Source: an uncultured Eubacteriales bacterium
GTDB taxonomy: Bacteria; Bacillota; Clostridia; Lachnospirales; Lachnospiraceae
Reading direction: 5' to 3'
Assembly: GCA_900315015.1 (NCBI GenBank)
Contig: OMXJ01000015.1
Coordinates: 1 to 64,000, forward strand
Length of the DNA: 64,000 nt
Shown: piece by piece, positions 26,411 through 37,107 of the stretch
Numbering within the stretch: position 1 is the first letter of the stretch
How the letters are laid out: each line of letters opens with the position of its first letter
The notes under the pieces: generated by a model
Databases searched by the model: none
What the model was told of the DNA's origin: nothing
Seen by the model: the letters and a program-made list of their open reading frames with translations, nothing else
Translations under genes and position numbers: made by a program

Positions 26411-27274
26411 TCAAGCCTTGCCGTTTGAACCGAAAGCGTTGATAAGCTCGATAGCTGTCTTCTTGATAGCCTCAGCACCTGGAGCAAGAAGCTTACGTGG
26501 GTCATAACCCTTACCCTGCTCATCCTTACCAGCTAAGATGTACTCTCTTGTAGCCTTTGCGAATACGATCTGAAGCTCTGTATTGATGTTTACCTTTGTA
26601 ACACCAAGTGTGATTGCCTTATGAACCTGCTCGAATGGGATACCGCTGCCGCCGTGTAATACCATTGGCTTTCCACCGATTGCCTTGCTGATTTCATCAA
26701 GACGCTCGAAGTTAAGACCAGCCCAATCTGCTGGATATACACCATGAATGTTTCCGATACCTGCTGCAAGGAAATCTACGCCAAGATCTGAGATAGACTT
26801 ACACTCTGCTGGATCAGCAAGCTCACCTGATGATGTAACACCATCTTCTGTTCCGCCGATACCACCAACTTCACACTCAACTGAAACACCCTTTGAATGA
26901 GCAAGCTCGATGATTTCCTTTGACTTTGCGATGTTCTCGTCGATATCATAATGTGATCCATCGAACATAACTGATGTGTAACCAAGTTCGATACACTTCT
27001 TAGCGCCTTCGAATGTACCATGATCAAGGTGAAGAGCTACAGGAACTGTAATTCCCATGCTATCATAAAGATCATTAACCATATCTACAACTGCCTTATA
27101 GCCACCCATGTACTTTGCTGCACCTTCAGATGTCTGGATGATAACTGGTGACTTTGCCTCTTCACAAGCTGAAAGAATGCTCTTTGTCCACTCGAGGTTG
27201 TTTGTGTTGAAGGCTGGAATTCCATAATGACCTTCATTTGCCTTCTTGACCATTTCTGCTGCTGATACTAACAT
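26411..27274 (-). CDS. fba: class II fructose-bisphosphate aldolase
   Basis: 287 residues. Metal-site residues in ALHLDHGTFEGAKKCI and in SVECEVGGIGGTEDGV, with later zinc ligands around GNIHGVYP and MVLHGGSGIP. It splits fructose-1,6-bisphosphate into two triose phosphates in glycolysis; GatY/KbaY-type tagatose-bisphosphate aldolases are similar in size and cannot be fully excluded, but a single, strongly promoted gene fits the glycolytic enzyme. GGAG precedes ATG 27274. Confidence 0.9.
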   Translation of the reverse strand: MLVSAAEMVKKANEGHYGIPAFNTNNLEWTKSILSACEEAKSPVIIQTSEGAAKYMGGYKAVVDMVNDLYDSMGITVPVALHLDHGTFEGAKKCIELGYTSVMFDGSHYDIDENIAKSKEIIELAHSKGVSVECEVGGIGGTEDGVTSSGELADPAECKSISDLGVDFLAAGIGNIHGVYPADWAGLNFERLDEISKAIGGKPMVLHGGSGIPFEQVHKAITLGVTKVNINTELQIVFAKATREYILAGKDEQGKGYDPRKLLAPGAEAIKKTAIELINAFGSNGKA

Positions 27275-27413
27275 TTTGTCTCCATTTCCGTGTCGGCGTG
27301 GCTATATGTCCAGACCGCACAATATATATTTTTTTAGCCTGAACTATTGTCAGGAACGTTACTGAATATATAAATAACACATACAAGTTAGCATATGTTA
27401 CTATACCAAAGTG

Positions 27414-27442
27414 ATTATAGCATAATGAAATTTGTTTTTCAA
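27414..27442 (-). promoter_or_regulatory. fba promoter
   Basis: TTGAAA (27442-27437), 17-base spacer, TATAAT (27419-27414). Leader of about 130 nucleotides with a small CCTGA/TCAGG hairpin. Confidence 0.8.
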
Positions 27443-27499
27443 GTGTTTATTAAATTGTTTTGTGAAATTTTTATCAAACATTCATTTTACACTTAACAA

Positions 27500-28402
27500 T
27501 TATATGATGAGAGCGCTCTTTGCCAGTTTATCCGCTATTTCATTGTATTTATTTCCCGTGTGGGCTGCCACCTTCTGAAACTGTATTTCAATTTTACTTG
27601 ATGCCTTGCCTATAAAATCCACATACACCTTCGCCACCTCGCTCTTTGCCTGCCATTCACCGGCGGCCCAGGCGGCTACGCCTTCATAGTCATGATATAT
27701 CCTTATCCTTCTATATCCATTCAGCATTGCATATCTGATTGCAAGCTCTGCTCCTTTTAACTCTCCTGCAACATTTCTTGTCTCGGTATTATTATCATTT
27801 GCTGAATACTTCTCGTTCATGAAGAATCTGCCATTTGGAGTAAGTAAAACCACTCCACAGGAAAAAGACTTTGTGAGGACATCATAGCTGCCATCTGTGT
27901 AGGCATTTATGCTATATCTATCAACGCCTTCCATTTCATCTGCTGCCATTTCATCTGCTGCCATTCTATCTACTGCCATTCCAGCTGCTTCCATTCTATC
28001 TGCAACCATTCCAGCTGCTTCCAAATCTGCTTTTTGCTCTCCATTCGTTTCATTCGCATTCAAAAAGCCTCCCTGATCCTTTTCCTCTACACTACCAGAA
28101 CCCTTCTTTTTATCCTTTTTCTGATCACTATTTAATATCAGCGAATCTATCATGCCATCTAGTTCTGCATCACCGAACACTCCAGTAAATGTAGATTTTT
28201 CTTCTACTACCTTTTTAGGAATAACTCTCTTGCCATTAGCTCCGGCATTTTTCATATATTCCTGTGCCTCTTCCAAGGTCTCAAAACCCTTATATACAGC
28301 ACCGGAAAATCCGATTATTTCCTGCTGGCAATCCGCCCAAGTGGTATAAATTCCTGGCTTTCTGCCATTTTTGACCGCATAATAATTTTTCTTCTTTGCC
28401 AC
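27500..28402 (-). CDS. rnhA: ribonuclease H (type 1) with hybrid-binding domain
   Basis: 300 residues. The N-terminal hybrid-binding domain (residues 5-52: YYAVKNGRKPGIYTTWADCQ, VYKGFETLEEAQEYM) is joined by an Ala/Met/Asp-rich linker with repeats (AADEMAADEME) to an RNase H domain (about 165-300). Catalytic acids: Asp in AYTDGS, Glu in AGELKGAE, Asp in YHDYEG and Asp in NEIADKLAK. It cuts RNA in RNA-DNA hybrids. GTG 28402 has GAGGA upstream. The linker is unusually long. Confidence 0.92.
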   Translation of the reverse strand: MAKKKNYYAVKNGRKPGIYTTWADCQQEIIGFSGAVYKGFETLEEAQEYMKNAGANGKRVIPKKVVEEKSTFTGVFGDAELDGMIDSLILNSDQKKDKKKGSGSVEEKDQGGFLNANETNGEQKADLEAAGMVADRMEAAGMAVDRMAADEMAADEMEGVDRYSINAYTDGSYDVLTKSFSCGVVLLTPNGRFFMNEKYSANDNNTETRNVAGELKGAELAIRYAMLNGYRRIRIYHDYEGVAAWAAGEWQAKSEVAKVYVDFIGKASSKIEIQFQKVAAHTGNKYNEIADKLAKSALII

Positions 28403-28419
28403 TTTAAAATCCTCTCATA

Positions 28420-28585
28420 TTAAAATTTTCTAATATTTTTACTTTCAACCTTTTCTCTATATTTTTACTTTTCAGCATTATCTCTACATTTTTACTTTCA
28501 ACATTTTCTCTATATTTTTAATTTTCAGTCTTTTTCTCTATATTTTTAATTTTCAGTCTTTTTCTCTATATTTTTACTTTTCAGC
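28420..28585 (-). repeat. six 28-bp tandem copies of the tadA 3' end
   Basis: The last tadA codons plus stop (GCTGAAAAGTAA) and the next 12 bases (AAATATAGAG) form a unit of 26-28 bases repeated about six times, ending just before rnhA. Most copies keep a GAAAxTAA or GAAAGTAA core. Confidence 0.88.
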
Positions 28586-29050
28586 CTTTTTCTTTGCTTC
28601 TCTTAAGCTTTTAAAGAATTCCTTTAATAGCGCACTACATTCTTCCTCCAGACACCCTCTTTTAACTTCACATACGTGATTAAATCTAGGCTCCTCTAGC
28701 ATATTATAAATTGAGCCACCGCACCCGGCTTTTGGATTCATTGCTCCAATAACCACTCTTTTTATTCTAGATTGTACTATTGCTCCCGAACACATCTGGC
28801 ATGGCTCAAGGGTTACATAAAGCTCATAACCATCAAGTCTAAAATCACCTTGCTTCTTTGCTGCTTTTTCTATAGCCATTGTTTCAGCATGGGCTAGAAC
28901 CGATGACTTCAGATTTCTTTTATTATAGCTTCTTGAGACTATTTCTCCATTATTTACTATAACGCAGCCAATCGGAACGTCTCCGTTCTTTGCTGCTTTT
29001 TGGGCCTGCCTTATGGCTTCCTTCATATAAAACTCATCATTTCTTTCCAT
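28574..29050 (-). CDS. tadA: tRNA-specific adenosine deaminase
   Basis: 158 residues. Zinc-dependent deaminase with HAE (VLAHAETMAIEKAA) and PCQMC (LEPCQMCSGAIVQSRIK), plus GAMNPKAGCGGS and LLKEFFKSLR typical of TadA. It converts A34 to inosine in tRNA-Arg(ACG). ATG 29050 is chosen because GGAG is 6 bases upstream; the frame is open to 29164, but those extra 38 residues lie outside the family. The 3' end is part of a repeat array. Confidence 0.93.
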   Translation of the reverse strand: MERNDEFYMKEAIRQAQKAAKNGDVPIGCVIVNNGEIVSRSYNKRNLKSSVLAHAETMAIEKAAKKQGDFRLDGYELYVTLEPCQMCSGAIVQSRIKRVVIGAMNPKAGCGGSIYNMLEEPRFNHVCEVKRGCLEEECSALLKEFFKSLREAKKKAEK

Positions 29051-29164
29051 GCTTTTCTCCACAATATTTTTTGAATCTCTACTATCTCTACTATCTTTTC
29101 TAAATTCTCCACTAATTTTAAAGCAAACTTTTCTATCTGTCAACACACTTACTATTTTAAACAT

Positions 29165-29200
29165 AAAAAAACGCAGCCTATTTGCATAGACTGCGTTTTG
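29165..29200 (-). terminator. tuf terminator
   Basis: A 12-bp stem with one mismatch (29170-29181 / 29186-29197), followed on the minus strand by TTTTTTT. Confidence 0.88.
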
Positions 29201-29238
29201 AATTTTACTTATTTTGTATAGAGCAATAAGCGGTAAAA

Positions 29239-30438
29239 TTATTCGATGATCTCTGTAACCTTACCTGAACCTACTGTACGTCCACCTTCACGGATAGCGA
29301 ATGTAAGACCCTGCTCCATTGCTACTGGATGGATAAGTTCAACTTCCATAGATACGTTATCACCAGGCATGCACATTTCTACGCCCTGTGGAAGCATACA
29401 AATACCTGTTACGTCAGTTGTTCTGAAGTAGAACTGTGGTCTGTAGTTTGTGAAGAATGGAGTATGACGTCCACCTTCTTCCTTTGTAAGAACGTAAACC
29501 TGAGCCTTGAACTTGTGGTGACATGTTACTGATCCTGGAGCACAAACAACCTGTCCACGCTCGATATCAGTACGGTTGATACCACGAAGAAGCATACCGA
29601 TATTGTCACCAGCTTCAGCTGTCTTAAGTGACTTACGGAACATTTCGATACCTGTAGCAACTGATGAAAGCTTATCCTCATGGATACCAACGATTTCAAC
29701 AGGGTCATTAACTGTAAGAGTACCTCTCTCAACACGACCTGTAGCAACAGTACCACGACCTGAGATTGTCATAACTTCTTCTACTGGCATAAGGAATGGC
29801 TTGTCTGTAGGACGTACTGGCTCTGGAATAAATGTATCAACTGCATCCATAAGTTCCATAATCTTGTCGCCCCACTCACCGTTAGGATCCTCGATAGCCT
29901 TAAGAGCTGAACCACGGATAACAGGTGTATCATCACCTGGGAAGTTGTATTCTGTAAGAAGATCTCTGATTTCCATCTCAACAAGGTCAAGAAGTTCATC
30001 ATCTTCAACCATATCACACTTGTTCATGAAAACAACGATTGATGGAACACCAACCTGACGAGCAAGAAGAACGTGCTCCTTTGTCTGAGCCATAACACCA
30101 TCTGTTGCAGCTACAACAAGAATAGCACCATCCATCTGAGCTGCACCTGTGATCATGTTCTTAACGTAGTCAGCGTGACCTGGGCAGTCAACGTGAGCGT
30201 AGTGACGATTAGCTGTCTCGTACTCAACGTGAGCAGAGTTGATTGTAATTCCTCTCTCTCTCTCTTCTGGAGCCTTATCGATTGATGAGTAATCCATGAA
30301 CTTGTTAACTTCACTTGGAAGTCTTGTAGCAAGTGTCTTTGTAATTGCTGCTGTTAAAGTTGTCTTACCATGATCTACGTGACCGATGGTACCAATGTTA
30401 CAATGTGGTTTTGTTCTTTCGAATACTGCCTTTGCCAT
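29239..30438 (-). CDS. tuf: translation elongation factor Tu
   Basis: 399 residues. G1 GHVDHGKTT, switch regions RERGITI and [13 protein letters not shown]4 NKCDM and domain 2/3 motifs ([22 protein letters not shown]). Delivers aminoacyl-tRNA to the ribosome. ATG 30438 follows AAGGAGG; the in-frame codons back to 30528 are leader sequence. It has its own promoter, separated from fusA by about 300 bases. Confidence 0.98.
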   Translation of the reverse strand: MAKAVFERTKPHCNIGTIGHVDHGKTTLTAAITKTLATRLPSEVNKFMDYSSIDKAPEERERGITINSAHVEYETANRHYAHVDCPGHADYVKNMITGAAQMDGAILVVAATDGVMAQTKEHVLLARQVGVPSIVVFMNKCDMVEDDELLDLVEMEIRDLLTEYNFPGDDTPVIRGSALKAIEDPNGEWGDKIMELMDAVDTFIPEPVRPTDKPFLMPVEEVMTISGRGTVATGRVERGTLTVNDPVEIVGIHEDKLSSVATGIEMFRKSLKTAEAGDNIGMLLRGINRTDIERGQVVCAPGSVTCHHKFKAQVYVLTKEEGGRHTPFFTNYRPQFYFRTTDVTGICMLPQGVEMCMPGDNVSMEVELIHPVAMEQGLTFAIREGGRTVGSGKVTEIIE

Positions 30439-30562
30439 TTTAAAAAATCCTCCTTGAGATATGCGCTTTGCGCTATTTAATGATTGTGTCTGAACCAGGC
30501 TCGAAATCCAGCCAACTCCCGAAGGCAAATGCCAAAGAGTTCTTTTACAGACAATTTAGTCT

Positions 30563-30591
30563 ATTATACTTCAATTATCCTTAAATTTCAA
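30563..30591 (-). promoter_or_regulatory. tuf promoter and structured leader
   Basis: TTGAAA (30591-30586), 17-base spacer, TATAAT (30568-30563). The leader of about 115 nucleotides (to 30439) can fold three short hairpins: an AACTC/GAGTT stem around GGCATTTGCC, GGCT/AGCC, and GCGCAAAGCGC just before the ribosome site. Confidence 0.75.
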
Positions 30592-30734
30592 GCCTTTTTT
30601 GATTCAGAAACTAGAATTTTACTATTATTTTTTAGTAATCCGCCTAATTTTTTGGAAAAATCAGACATTTTTTCAAAATTAATTTTTTAGAAATTAATTC
30701 TGATATTTTTAGTATGTATATCCATTAGCTCAAA

Positions 30735-32846
30735 TTACTTTGCGCCAAGAACCTTATCCTGAATATTCTTTGGAACCTTCTCATAGTCATGGAAGAACAT
30801 TGAGTAAGCACCACGTCCCTGTGTCTCAGAACGAAGATCTGTTGCATAACCGAACATTTCTGCAAGAGGAACGAATCCACGGATAAGCTTTGTTCCGTTT
30901 ACATCCTCTGTTGCATCTACACGGCCACGCTTTGATGAGATATCACCGATAACTGTTCCCATGTACTCCTCTGGAACTGTTACTTCAACTCTCATTACAG
31001 GCTCAAGTAAGCAAGCGTCACCCTTCTGCATAGCATCCTTAAGAGCCATAGAACCAGCTACCTGGAATGCCATTTCAGATGAGTCTACTTCATGGTATGA
31101 ACCATCCCAAACGTTTGCATGGATACCAATAATCTCATATCCACCAAGAGGTCCGCTCTTAAGAGCATCTTCGATACCGCTCTGTACAGCTGGGATGTAT
31201 TCCTTAGGAATAGCACCACCTGTTACAGTGTTCTCGAATTCGAATGTCTTCTCGCCGTTTGGATCCATAGGTGCGAAAATAACCTTACAATGACCATACT
31301 GACCATGACCACCAGACTGCTTAACATACTTAGAATCGATGTTAACTTCCTTCTGGATTGTCTCCTTGTATGCAACCTGAGGAGCTCCGACATCAGCTTC
31401 TACATGGAATTCACGAAGAAGACGGTCAACGATGATCTGAAGATGAAGTTCACCCATACCTGCGATAATTGTCTGGCCTGTTTCCTTGTTTGTTGTAACT
31501 CTGAAGGTTGGGTCTTCTTCAGCAAGCTTTGCTAAAGCTTCGCCCATCTTCTCCTGGCCAGCCTTTGTCTTAGGCTCGATAGCGATATCGATAACTGGAT
31601 CTGGGAACTCCATTGATTCAAGGACGATAGGATGCTGCTCGTCGCAGATTGTATCACCTGTTGTTGTAACCTTAAGACCTACAGCTGCTGCGATATCACC
31701 TGAGAATACCTCATCAAGATCCATTCTCTTATCTGCATGCATCTGAAGGAGACGGCTTACACGTTCCTTCTTACCCTTTGTAGAGTTAAGAACGTATGAA
31801 CCTGTCTTTAATGTTCCAGAATATACTCTGAAGAATGCAAGCTTACCAACGAATGGGTCTGCCATAATCTTGAATGCAAGAGCTGCGAATGGCTGATCAT
31901 CGCCAGTCTTTCTTGACATTTCATTTCCATCTTCATCTGTACCTAATACGTCTGGAATATCGTTAGGTGCTGGAAGGAAATCGATTACTGCATCGAGAAC
32001 CTTCTGGATACCCTTATTCTTATATGCTGAACCGCAAAGTACTGGTACAAGTACATTGCCAATTGTTGCCTTACGAAGAGCTACCTTGAGCTCATCTATT
32101 GAAGGCTCCTCACCTTCAAGGAACTTTTCGAGAAGTACATCGTCTGTTTCGCAGATCTGCTCTACCATCTTGTCATGGTATTCCTGAGCCTGATCCTTGT
32201 ACTCCTCTGGTACGTCAACGATTTCGATCTCATCACCCTTATCATCTACATAGAAATAAGCCTGCATTTCGAAAAGGTCGATGATTCCCTTGAAATCAGT
32301 TTCTTTTCCCATAGGGATTTCAAGACATACTGGGTTCTTTCCAAGTCTTGACTCGATCATTGATACTGCGTTGAAGTAGTTTGCACCTGTAACGTCCATC
32401 TTGTTGATGAATGCGATACGAGGTACGTTGTACTTATCTGCCTGACGCCAAACTGTTTCTGACTGTGGCTCAACACCACCCTTAGCACTAAATACGCCTA
32501 CAGCGCCGTCAAGTACACGAAGTGAACGCTCAACTTCTACTGTGAAGTCTACGTGACCTGGTGTATCGATGATATTTATACGATACTCTGGTGCTCCTTC
32601 GATTTTCTTATGTCTGTACTCATGTGTCCAATGACATGTTGTAGCAGCAGACTGAATTGTGATACCTCTTTCCTGCTCCTGAACCATGAAGTCCATTGTT
32701 GCAGTTCCGTCATGAGTATCACCGATTTTATGGTTAATACCGGTATAGTAAAGGATACGCTCTGTAAGTGTTGTCTTACCAGCATCAATATGGGCCATAA
32801 TACCGATATTTCTGGTTCTTTCCAGTGGATATTCTCTCTTAGCCAC
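30735..32846 (-). CDS. fusA: translation elongation factor G
   Basis: 703 residues. G1 AHIDAGKTT, switch [12 protein letters not shown]4 NKMD, and domains III-V ([37 protein letters not shown]). Drives ribosome translocation. Sits between rpsG and tuf in the classical str gene order. An AGGAGG site precedes ATG 32846. No antibiotic-resistance change can be asserted from sequence alone. Confidence 0.98.
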   Translation of the reverse strand: MAKREYPLERTRNIGIMAHIDAGKTTLTERILYYTGINHKIGDTHDGTATMDFMVQEQERGITIQSAATTCHWTHEYRHKKIEGAPEYRINIIDTPGHVDFTVEVERSLRVLDGAVGVFSAKGGVEPQSETVWRQADKYNVPRIAFINKMDVTGANYFNAVSMIESRLGKNPVCLEIPMGKETDFKGIIDLFEMQAYFYVDDKGDEIEIVDVPEEYKDQAQEYHDKMVEQICETDDVLLEKFLEGEEPSIDELKVALRKATIGNVLVPVLCGSAYKNKGIQKVLDAVIDFLPAPNDIPDVLGTDEDGNEMSRKTGDDQPFAALAFKIMADPFVGKLAFFRVYSGTLKTGSYVLNSTKGKKERVSRLLQMHADKRMDLDEVFSGDIAAAVGLKVTTTGDTICDEQHPIVLESMEFPDPVIDIAIEPKTKAGQEKMGEALAKLAEEDPTFRVTTNKETGQTIIAGMGELHLQIIVDRLLREFHVEADVGAPQVAYKETIQKEVNIDSKYVKQSGGHGQYGHCKVIFAPMDPNGEKTFEFENTVTGGAIPKEYIPAVQSGIEDALKSGPLGGYEIIGIHANVWDGSYHEVDSSEMAFQVAGSMALKDAMQKGDACLLEPVMRVEVTVPEEYMGTVIGDISSKRGRVDATEDVNGTKLIRGFVPLAEMFGYATDLRSETQGRGAYSMFFHDYEKVPKNIQDKVLGAK

Positions 32847-32906
32847 GGATTTATCCTCCTAATTCGATCTAAAAGGGTAACTTTTTGCGGTCAAACCGGC
32901 ATTATA

Positions 32907-33377
32907 TTACCATCTATAATGAGCGAATGCCTTATTAGCATCAGCCATCTTGTGCATATCTTCCTTACGTCTTACAGCTGAACCTGTGTTGTTAGATGCA
33001 TCGATGATCTCGGCTGCAAGTTTGTCAACCATTGTCTTTTCTCCTCTGTTACGTGAGAAAGTTGTAAGCCAACGAAGAGCTAAAGCCTGTCTTCTCTCTG
33101 GTCTTACTTCGATAGGTACCTGGTATGTAGCACCACCGATACGGCGAGCCTTTACCTCAAGTACTGGCATGATATTGTTCATTGCTGCTTCGAAAACTTC
33201 CATAGCTTCCTTGCCTGTCTTCTCTGCAACCTGATTGAATGCATTGTAAACTATCTTCTGTGCTACACCTCTCTTACCATCAAGCATAACGTTGTTGATA
33301 AGTCTTGTTACAACCTTGCTGTTGTAAATTGGGTCTGCAAGCACATCTCTCTTTGCTATATGTCCTTTACGTGGCAC
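32907..33377 (-). CDS. rpsG: 30S ribosomal protein S7
   Basis: 156 residues, the usual length. Starts [20 protein letters not shown] and contains [20 protein letters not shown]. It binds 16S rRNA and initiates assembly of the 30S head. GTG 33377 (GGAGG 8 bases before) gives the normal N-terminus; the frame is open to 33395. The leader folds a GGGAAGCAT/ATGCTCCC hairpin just upstream, a possible feedback site. Confidence 0.96.
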   Translation of the reverse strand: MPRKGHIAKRDVLADPIYNSKVVTRLINNVMLDGKRGVAQKIVYNAFNQVAEKTGKEAMEVFEAAMNNIMPVLEVKARRIGGATYQVPIEVRPERRQALALRWLTTFSRNRGEKTMVDKLAAEIIDASNNTGSAVRRKEDMHKMADANKAFAHYRW

Positions 33378-33597
33378 GTTGCTTCCCTCCTTCAATCTAT
33401 GGGAGCATATAAATGCTTCCCAAGGTACTCACATTATCTGTGTACATGCCGTATTAAATTCAATATTCAATTGCCGCCCGGTCACAAGGCCGCTTTATAT
33501 ATGAATGAAAAATTAATACATGCATTTAACTCGATAACTTTTTATTTTATTGGTTATTATTTGTTTTTTGTTTTTTAAAGTAGTTTATAATTAAAAA

Positions 33598-34017
33598 TTA
33601 CTTAGCGTCCTTAGGTCTCTTTGCACCGTACTTAGAACGTCCCTGTCTTCTCTTCTGAACACCTGCTGTATCAAGTGTACCTCTGATGATATGGTATCTT
33701 GTACCTGGAAGATCCTTTACACGGCCTCCACGGATAAGAACTACGCTATGTTCCTGAAGGTTATGACCTTCTCCTGGAATATAACTTGTAACTTCAATAC
33801 CATTTGAAAGACGAACTCTGGCAATCTTTCTTAATGCTGAGTTAGGCTTCTTAGGTGTAGCTGTACGAACTGCTGTACAAACACCACGCTTCTGAGGAGA
33901 AAGAGTATCTATATCTTCTTTCTGAAGAGAATTGTAGCCAATGTGGAGTGCAGGTGCCTTATACTTCTTTGTAAGAACCTGTCTTCCTTTTCTAACTAAC
34001 TGGTTAAATGTAGGCAT
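33598..34017 (-). CDS. rpsL: 30S ribosomal protein S12
   Basis: 139 residues. [11 protein letters not shown] at the start and [17 protein letters not shown] with the conserved Lys of the decoding centre; [10 protein letters not shown]-like ending ([22 protein letters not shown]). AGGAGG precedes ATG 34017. First gene of the str operon; about 220 bases of AT-rich DNA separate it from rpsG, more than usual. Confidence 0.97.
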   Translation of the reverse strand: MPTFNQLVRKGRQVLTKKYKAPALHIGYNSLQKEDIDTLSPQKRGVCTAVRTATPKKPNSALRKIARVRLSNGIEVTSYIPGEGHNLQEHSVVLIRGGRVKDLPGTRYHIIRGTLDTAGVQKRRQGRSKYGAKRPKDAK

Positions 34018-34096
34018 TAATTTTCCACCTCCTGATCTTATTTTTTATGACAATAATGCCCTTTGTGACCCACGTAACTATTTTTTGACAAAAAAA

Positions 34097-34153
34097 GTAC
34101 GCTGCGCACAAACGCGCAACGTACATTATAAATTTATTATAGTCATTTGTCAA
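34097..34153 (-). promoter_or_regulatory. rpsL promoter abutting an intrinsic terminator
   Basis: Minus strand: TTGACA (34153-34148), 17-base spacer, TATAAT (34130-34125). Immediately after the -10 come a 12-bp stem (34113-34124 with 34097-34108, GTACGTTGCGCG on one arm, mispairs in the middle) and TTTTTTT. The predicted start near 34118 falls inside the first arm, so only RNA arriving from rpoD could form the whole hairpin. Confidence 0.8.
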
Positions 34154-34179
34154 GAGAAATTTTCTAAATTTTTTATTTG

Positions 34180-34265
34180 CCAAGTGGAAATAAACTTTTC
34201 ACTTCAACATTTTTTTGATTTACTGAAGTGGAAATAAACTTTTCACTTCAGCAAATTTTTGATTT
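34180..34265 (-). repeat. two 43-44-bp hairpin repeats after rpoD
   Basis: Two near-identical units, each with a self-pairing GAAGTG...CACTTC core, start directly at the rpoD stop. They may add termination or RNA end protection. Confidence 0.85.
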
Positions 34266-34266
34266 A

Positions 34267-35880
34267 CTACAGATCATATCCCTGAAGATACTTAAGTCTC
34301 TTACGGTTCTTCATCTTTCTGAGTGCCTTTGCCTCGATCTGACGGATACGCTCACGTGTAACATTGAAGCGCTGTCCTACTTCTTCAAGAGTGCAGCCCT
34401 TTCCATCCTTAAGACCAAATCTTAACTCAATTACTTCTCTTTCTCTGTCTGTAAGGGTATCGAGCATCTTTCTGATCTGGTCATGAAGCACCATCTCATC
34501 TGCTGCATCCTCCGGACTCTGCATTGTCTCATCCTTGATGAAATCACCAAGATGGCTGTCGTCCTCTTCACCGACTGGTGTATCAAGTGATACCGGGTCT
34601 GAAGATATCTTGATTATTTCACGTACCTTCTTGATAGACATGTTCATTGCCTTTGCAAGTTCTGTCTCAGTTGCTTCTCTTCCAAGCTTCTGAAGGAGCT
34701 CACGCTGCATACGGTAGGTCTTGTTGATAATTTCTGACATATGAACTGGAATTCTGATGGTTCTTGACTGGTCTGCAATAGCTCTTGTAATAGCCTGTCT
34801 GATCCACCATGTAGCATATGTACTGAACTTATAGCCCTTTGTATAATCGTACTTGTCTACAGCCTTTATAAGACCTAAATTTCCTTCCTGAATAAGGTCT
34901 AGGAAGGATAAACCTCTTCCAACATATCTCTTTGCGATACTTACTACAAGGCGGAGGTTTGATTCTGTAAGCTTCTGCTTTGATCTAGGATCGCCATCCT
35001 TGATCTTCTTTGCGATCTCAAGTTCTTCTTCCACCTTAAGAAGAGGGAAATTACCGATTTCCTTAAGATACTGCTTTACAGGGTCGTCAGTAAGTGCATC
35101 TACAGCAAGCTGATCTAGATCCTCATCGGTATCATTTGCATCAGCATTAAGCTCTGCATCAAGCTCGCTGAGTTCCTTTTCATCTGGCTCTTCGTCACTG
35201 CTTCCAAATCTTACTTCGATATTCTTCTTATCAAGAAGCTCATAGATATTATTTATCGAATCTTCATTGATGCTAGGAATATCCTTCATCATCTCAGCTA
35301 CCTTACTTGCATCGATAACATTGCTGTTCTCTCTTGCAAATTTGATAACTGCCTCGATTCTTTCAATAAGAAGCTTCTTCTGCTCTTCCTGGCTGAGCTC
35401 TCTCTTTCCCTTAGCAGGCTTTGCCTTTTTATCGCTCTTATCTTCTTCGAAAGCTTCCTCTGCTTCTGCTTCTTCTTCAGCCTTCTTTGCTTTCTTTACC
35501 TTAGCAGAGTTCTTCTTATCCTCTGCTTCTTTAGCAGGGGCGCTTTCTACCTCTGCTTCGGCTTCTGCCTTAGCCTTTGATGGCTTCTTCTTAACTGGCT
35601 TTTTCTCTTCTTCTGCTATCTCTACAGCCTTTTCCTCTGCTGCTTCTACATCTTTTTTCTTTGTCTCAGTCTTCTTTTCAGACTTTACTGGCTTTTCTTT
35701 CTTTTCTGTTTTTTCAGGTGCCTTCTTTGCTGTCTTTTTAGAATCTGTGGCTTTTGTGGATGTCTTCTTTTCTTCTGTCTTCTCAGACTTTGCTGTCTTC
35801 TTCTCAGCCTTAGCCTCAGAAACCTTCTTTTCCTCAGCCTTTGCTTCTACAGATGAACTCTTCTTTGTATCCTTTGCCAT
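34267..35880 (-). CDS. rpoD: primary RNA polymerase sigma factor (RpoD) with long basic/acidic N-terminus
   Basis: 537 residues against the usual 360-380 in Firmicutes. Residues 1-165 are low complexity, dominated by Lys, Glu and Ala ([27 protein letters not shown]). Region 1.1 then starts near 168, region 1.2 at [12 protein letters not shown], regions 2.1-2.4 at [16 protein letters not shown] to [15 protein letters not shown], region 3 after [12 protein letters not shown] and region 4.2 at [25 protein letters not shown] precedes ATG 35880. The extension is charged and probably disordered. Confidence 0.95.
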   Translation of the reverse strand: MAKDTKKSSSVEAKAEEKKVSEAKAEKKTAKSEKTEEKKTSTKATDSKKTAKKAPEKTEKKEKPVKSEKKTETKKKDVEAAEEKAVEIAEEEKKPVKKKPSKAKAEAEAEVESAPAKEAEDKKNSAKVKKAKKAEEEAEAEEAFEEDKSDKKAKPAKGKRELSQEEQKKLLIERIEAVIKFARENSNVIDASKVAEMMKDIPSINEDSINNIYELLDKKNIEVRFGSSDEEPDEKELSELDAELNADANDTDEDLDQLAVDALTDDPVKQYLKEIGNFPLLKVEEELEIAKKIKDGDPRSKQKLTESNLRLVVSIAKRYVGRGLSFLDLIQEGNLGLIKAVDKYDYTKGYKFSTYATWWIRQAITRAIADQSRTIRIPVHMSEIINKTYRMQRELLQKLGREATETELAKAMNMSIKKVREIIKISSDPVSLDTPVGEEDDSHLGDFIKDETMQSPEDAADEMVLHDQIRKMLDTLTDREREVIELRFGLKDGKGCTLEEVGQRFNVTRERIRQIEAKALRKMKNRKRLKYLQGYDL

Positions 35881-36005
35881 GATTTTTCACCTCATAATAT
35901 AATTTGTTTTTTTCTTCCTTTTCTTATTATCCAGATTTTCGCATCTTCAAATAAGATTTACATACCGGTTCTTACCTCAAAGGAAAAACCCCTGAGGCCT
36001 TTCTT

Positions 36006-36853
36006 TTATTTGACTACTAACCTGCACGCATTCTTTAACGTATAATCCTGCGCATCGCTAAGGAATGATGCATCATTGCTCTGGGTATACATGCCCCAGC
36101 TTTCAGAATGGATTCTGCCTTGTATCTGAACAGTATCGCCGGCTGCGAGAGTTCCCGCATCGGAGGAGAAAGTAATCCTGATATAGGATTTAGTTCCAGC
36201 CTCCTTAAAAGTGCCCTTTACTGCAGATGTAAGTGCCTTATAACCGCTAGAGCCGTTGATGTCCGCATAATCAACCTCGTATACGGTATCTACATTTCCA
36301 TTACCTGATGCATCTGTCGTGCCCCATTCAGTTACAAAGAGGGCAAGACCTGCATTTATCGCTTTCTTTGCCTTATTTCTAAGGTCTGCTTTATGTGTTC
36401 CTGCATAAAAATGCAGTGAATACATAATATTATCATAGGAAAGTGGGCTGCCTGCAGCCACATCTACATCCTGGCTCCAGTTGCTAGAGCCAACAATTAT
36501 AATAGCATCCGGCGAATATTTTCTTATTATCAGGAGGCGAAGTGCCTGCCGTATCTTCTATATATATTAGAAGAAACTCCTTCTTTACCTGTTCCATCAG
36601 AGAAGTCTTCGTAAAGAGAACCATCCTCATCTGTCAAAGTAGTCAAAGTAGATAAAGAGGTAACTGTATCATGAGATGCCGTTTCTGAATTCTCATGATA
36701 ATTGCTAAAATAACCAGCAGCAATACCAAATACACCAACAAGCATACAAAGCACAACAATAAGGAACACGTACCTCATGTTCCTTTTATTATTCTTATTA
36801 GAATTATTAGAATTTTCTGCTTCATTAGTTAAATTTTGGGTATTCTCTGCCAT
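36006..36853 (-). pseudogene. decayed GH5 cellulase with CBM-like tail
   Basis: Two frames are broken apart. From 36853 an ORF codes a membrane anchor (residues 26-50, YVFLIVVLCMLVGVFGIAAG) and a Ser/Thr/Asp linker, ending at a TGA near 36530. In another frame from about 36545 the DNA reads IIRKYSPDAIIIVGSSNW, SQDVDVAAGSPLS, then DNIMYSLHFYAGTHKADL and the catalytic FVTEWG, the C-terminal third of GH5 cellulases; it jumps directly to a carbohydrate-binding-module-like end (TVQIQGRIHSESWGMYTQSN). The first two thirds of the catalytic domain and part of the binding module are missing. The enzyme would be inactive. Confidence 0.78.
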
Positions 36854-37003
36854 TATATAAGAAATTTTCCTTTCTTTTTATAATTTCGCTATTTTCCCAT
36901 AATCGATTTTAACACAAATTGTCCATTTGTCAAGTGAAATATGATAAATCCTCGATTTTTTCTATTTTAGAAATATAACCGACTTTTTTCTACTTAATTG
37001 TAT

Positions 37004-37032
37004 TTGACTTTTTTATTTTTTTATAGTATATT
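37004..37032 (+). promoter_or_regulatory. promoter of the 37.1-kb lipoprotein
   Basis: TTGACT (37004-37009), 17-base spacer, TATATT (37027-37032). The leader contains a direct repeat of CTATTAGTTTA. Confidence 0.7.
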
Positions 37033-37107
37033 CAACACAGACATCTATTAGTTTATCTATTAGTTTATGTCTTAACAAAATATTTTATTTTTTTTATGGA
37101 GGATGAT

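Noticed and set aside
29576-30058. Plus-strand frame opposite tuf
   Set aside because: Shadow created by strong codon bias of tuf; no start signal or known domain.
30439-30560. tRNA-like sequence (GGCTCGAAATCC) in the tuf leader
   Set aside because: The flanking bases do not form acceptor, D or anticodon arms; it reads as small leader hairpins.
35267-35902. Long plus-strand open frame opposite rpoD
   Set aside because: It mirrors the Lys/Glu/Ala low-complexity coding of rpoD (reading Phe/Leu/Ser), has no ribosome site and no domain.
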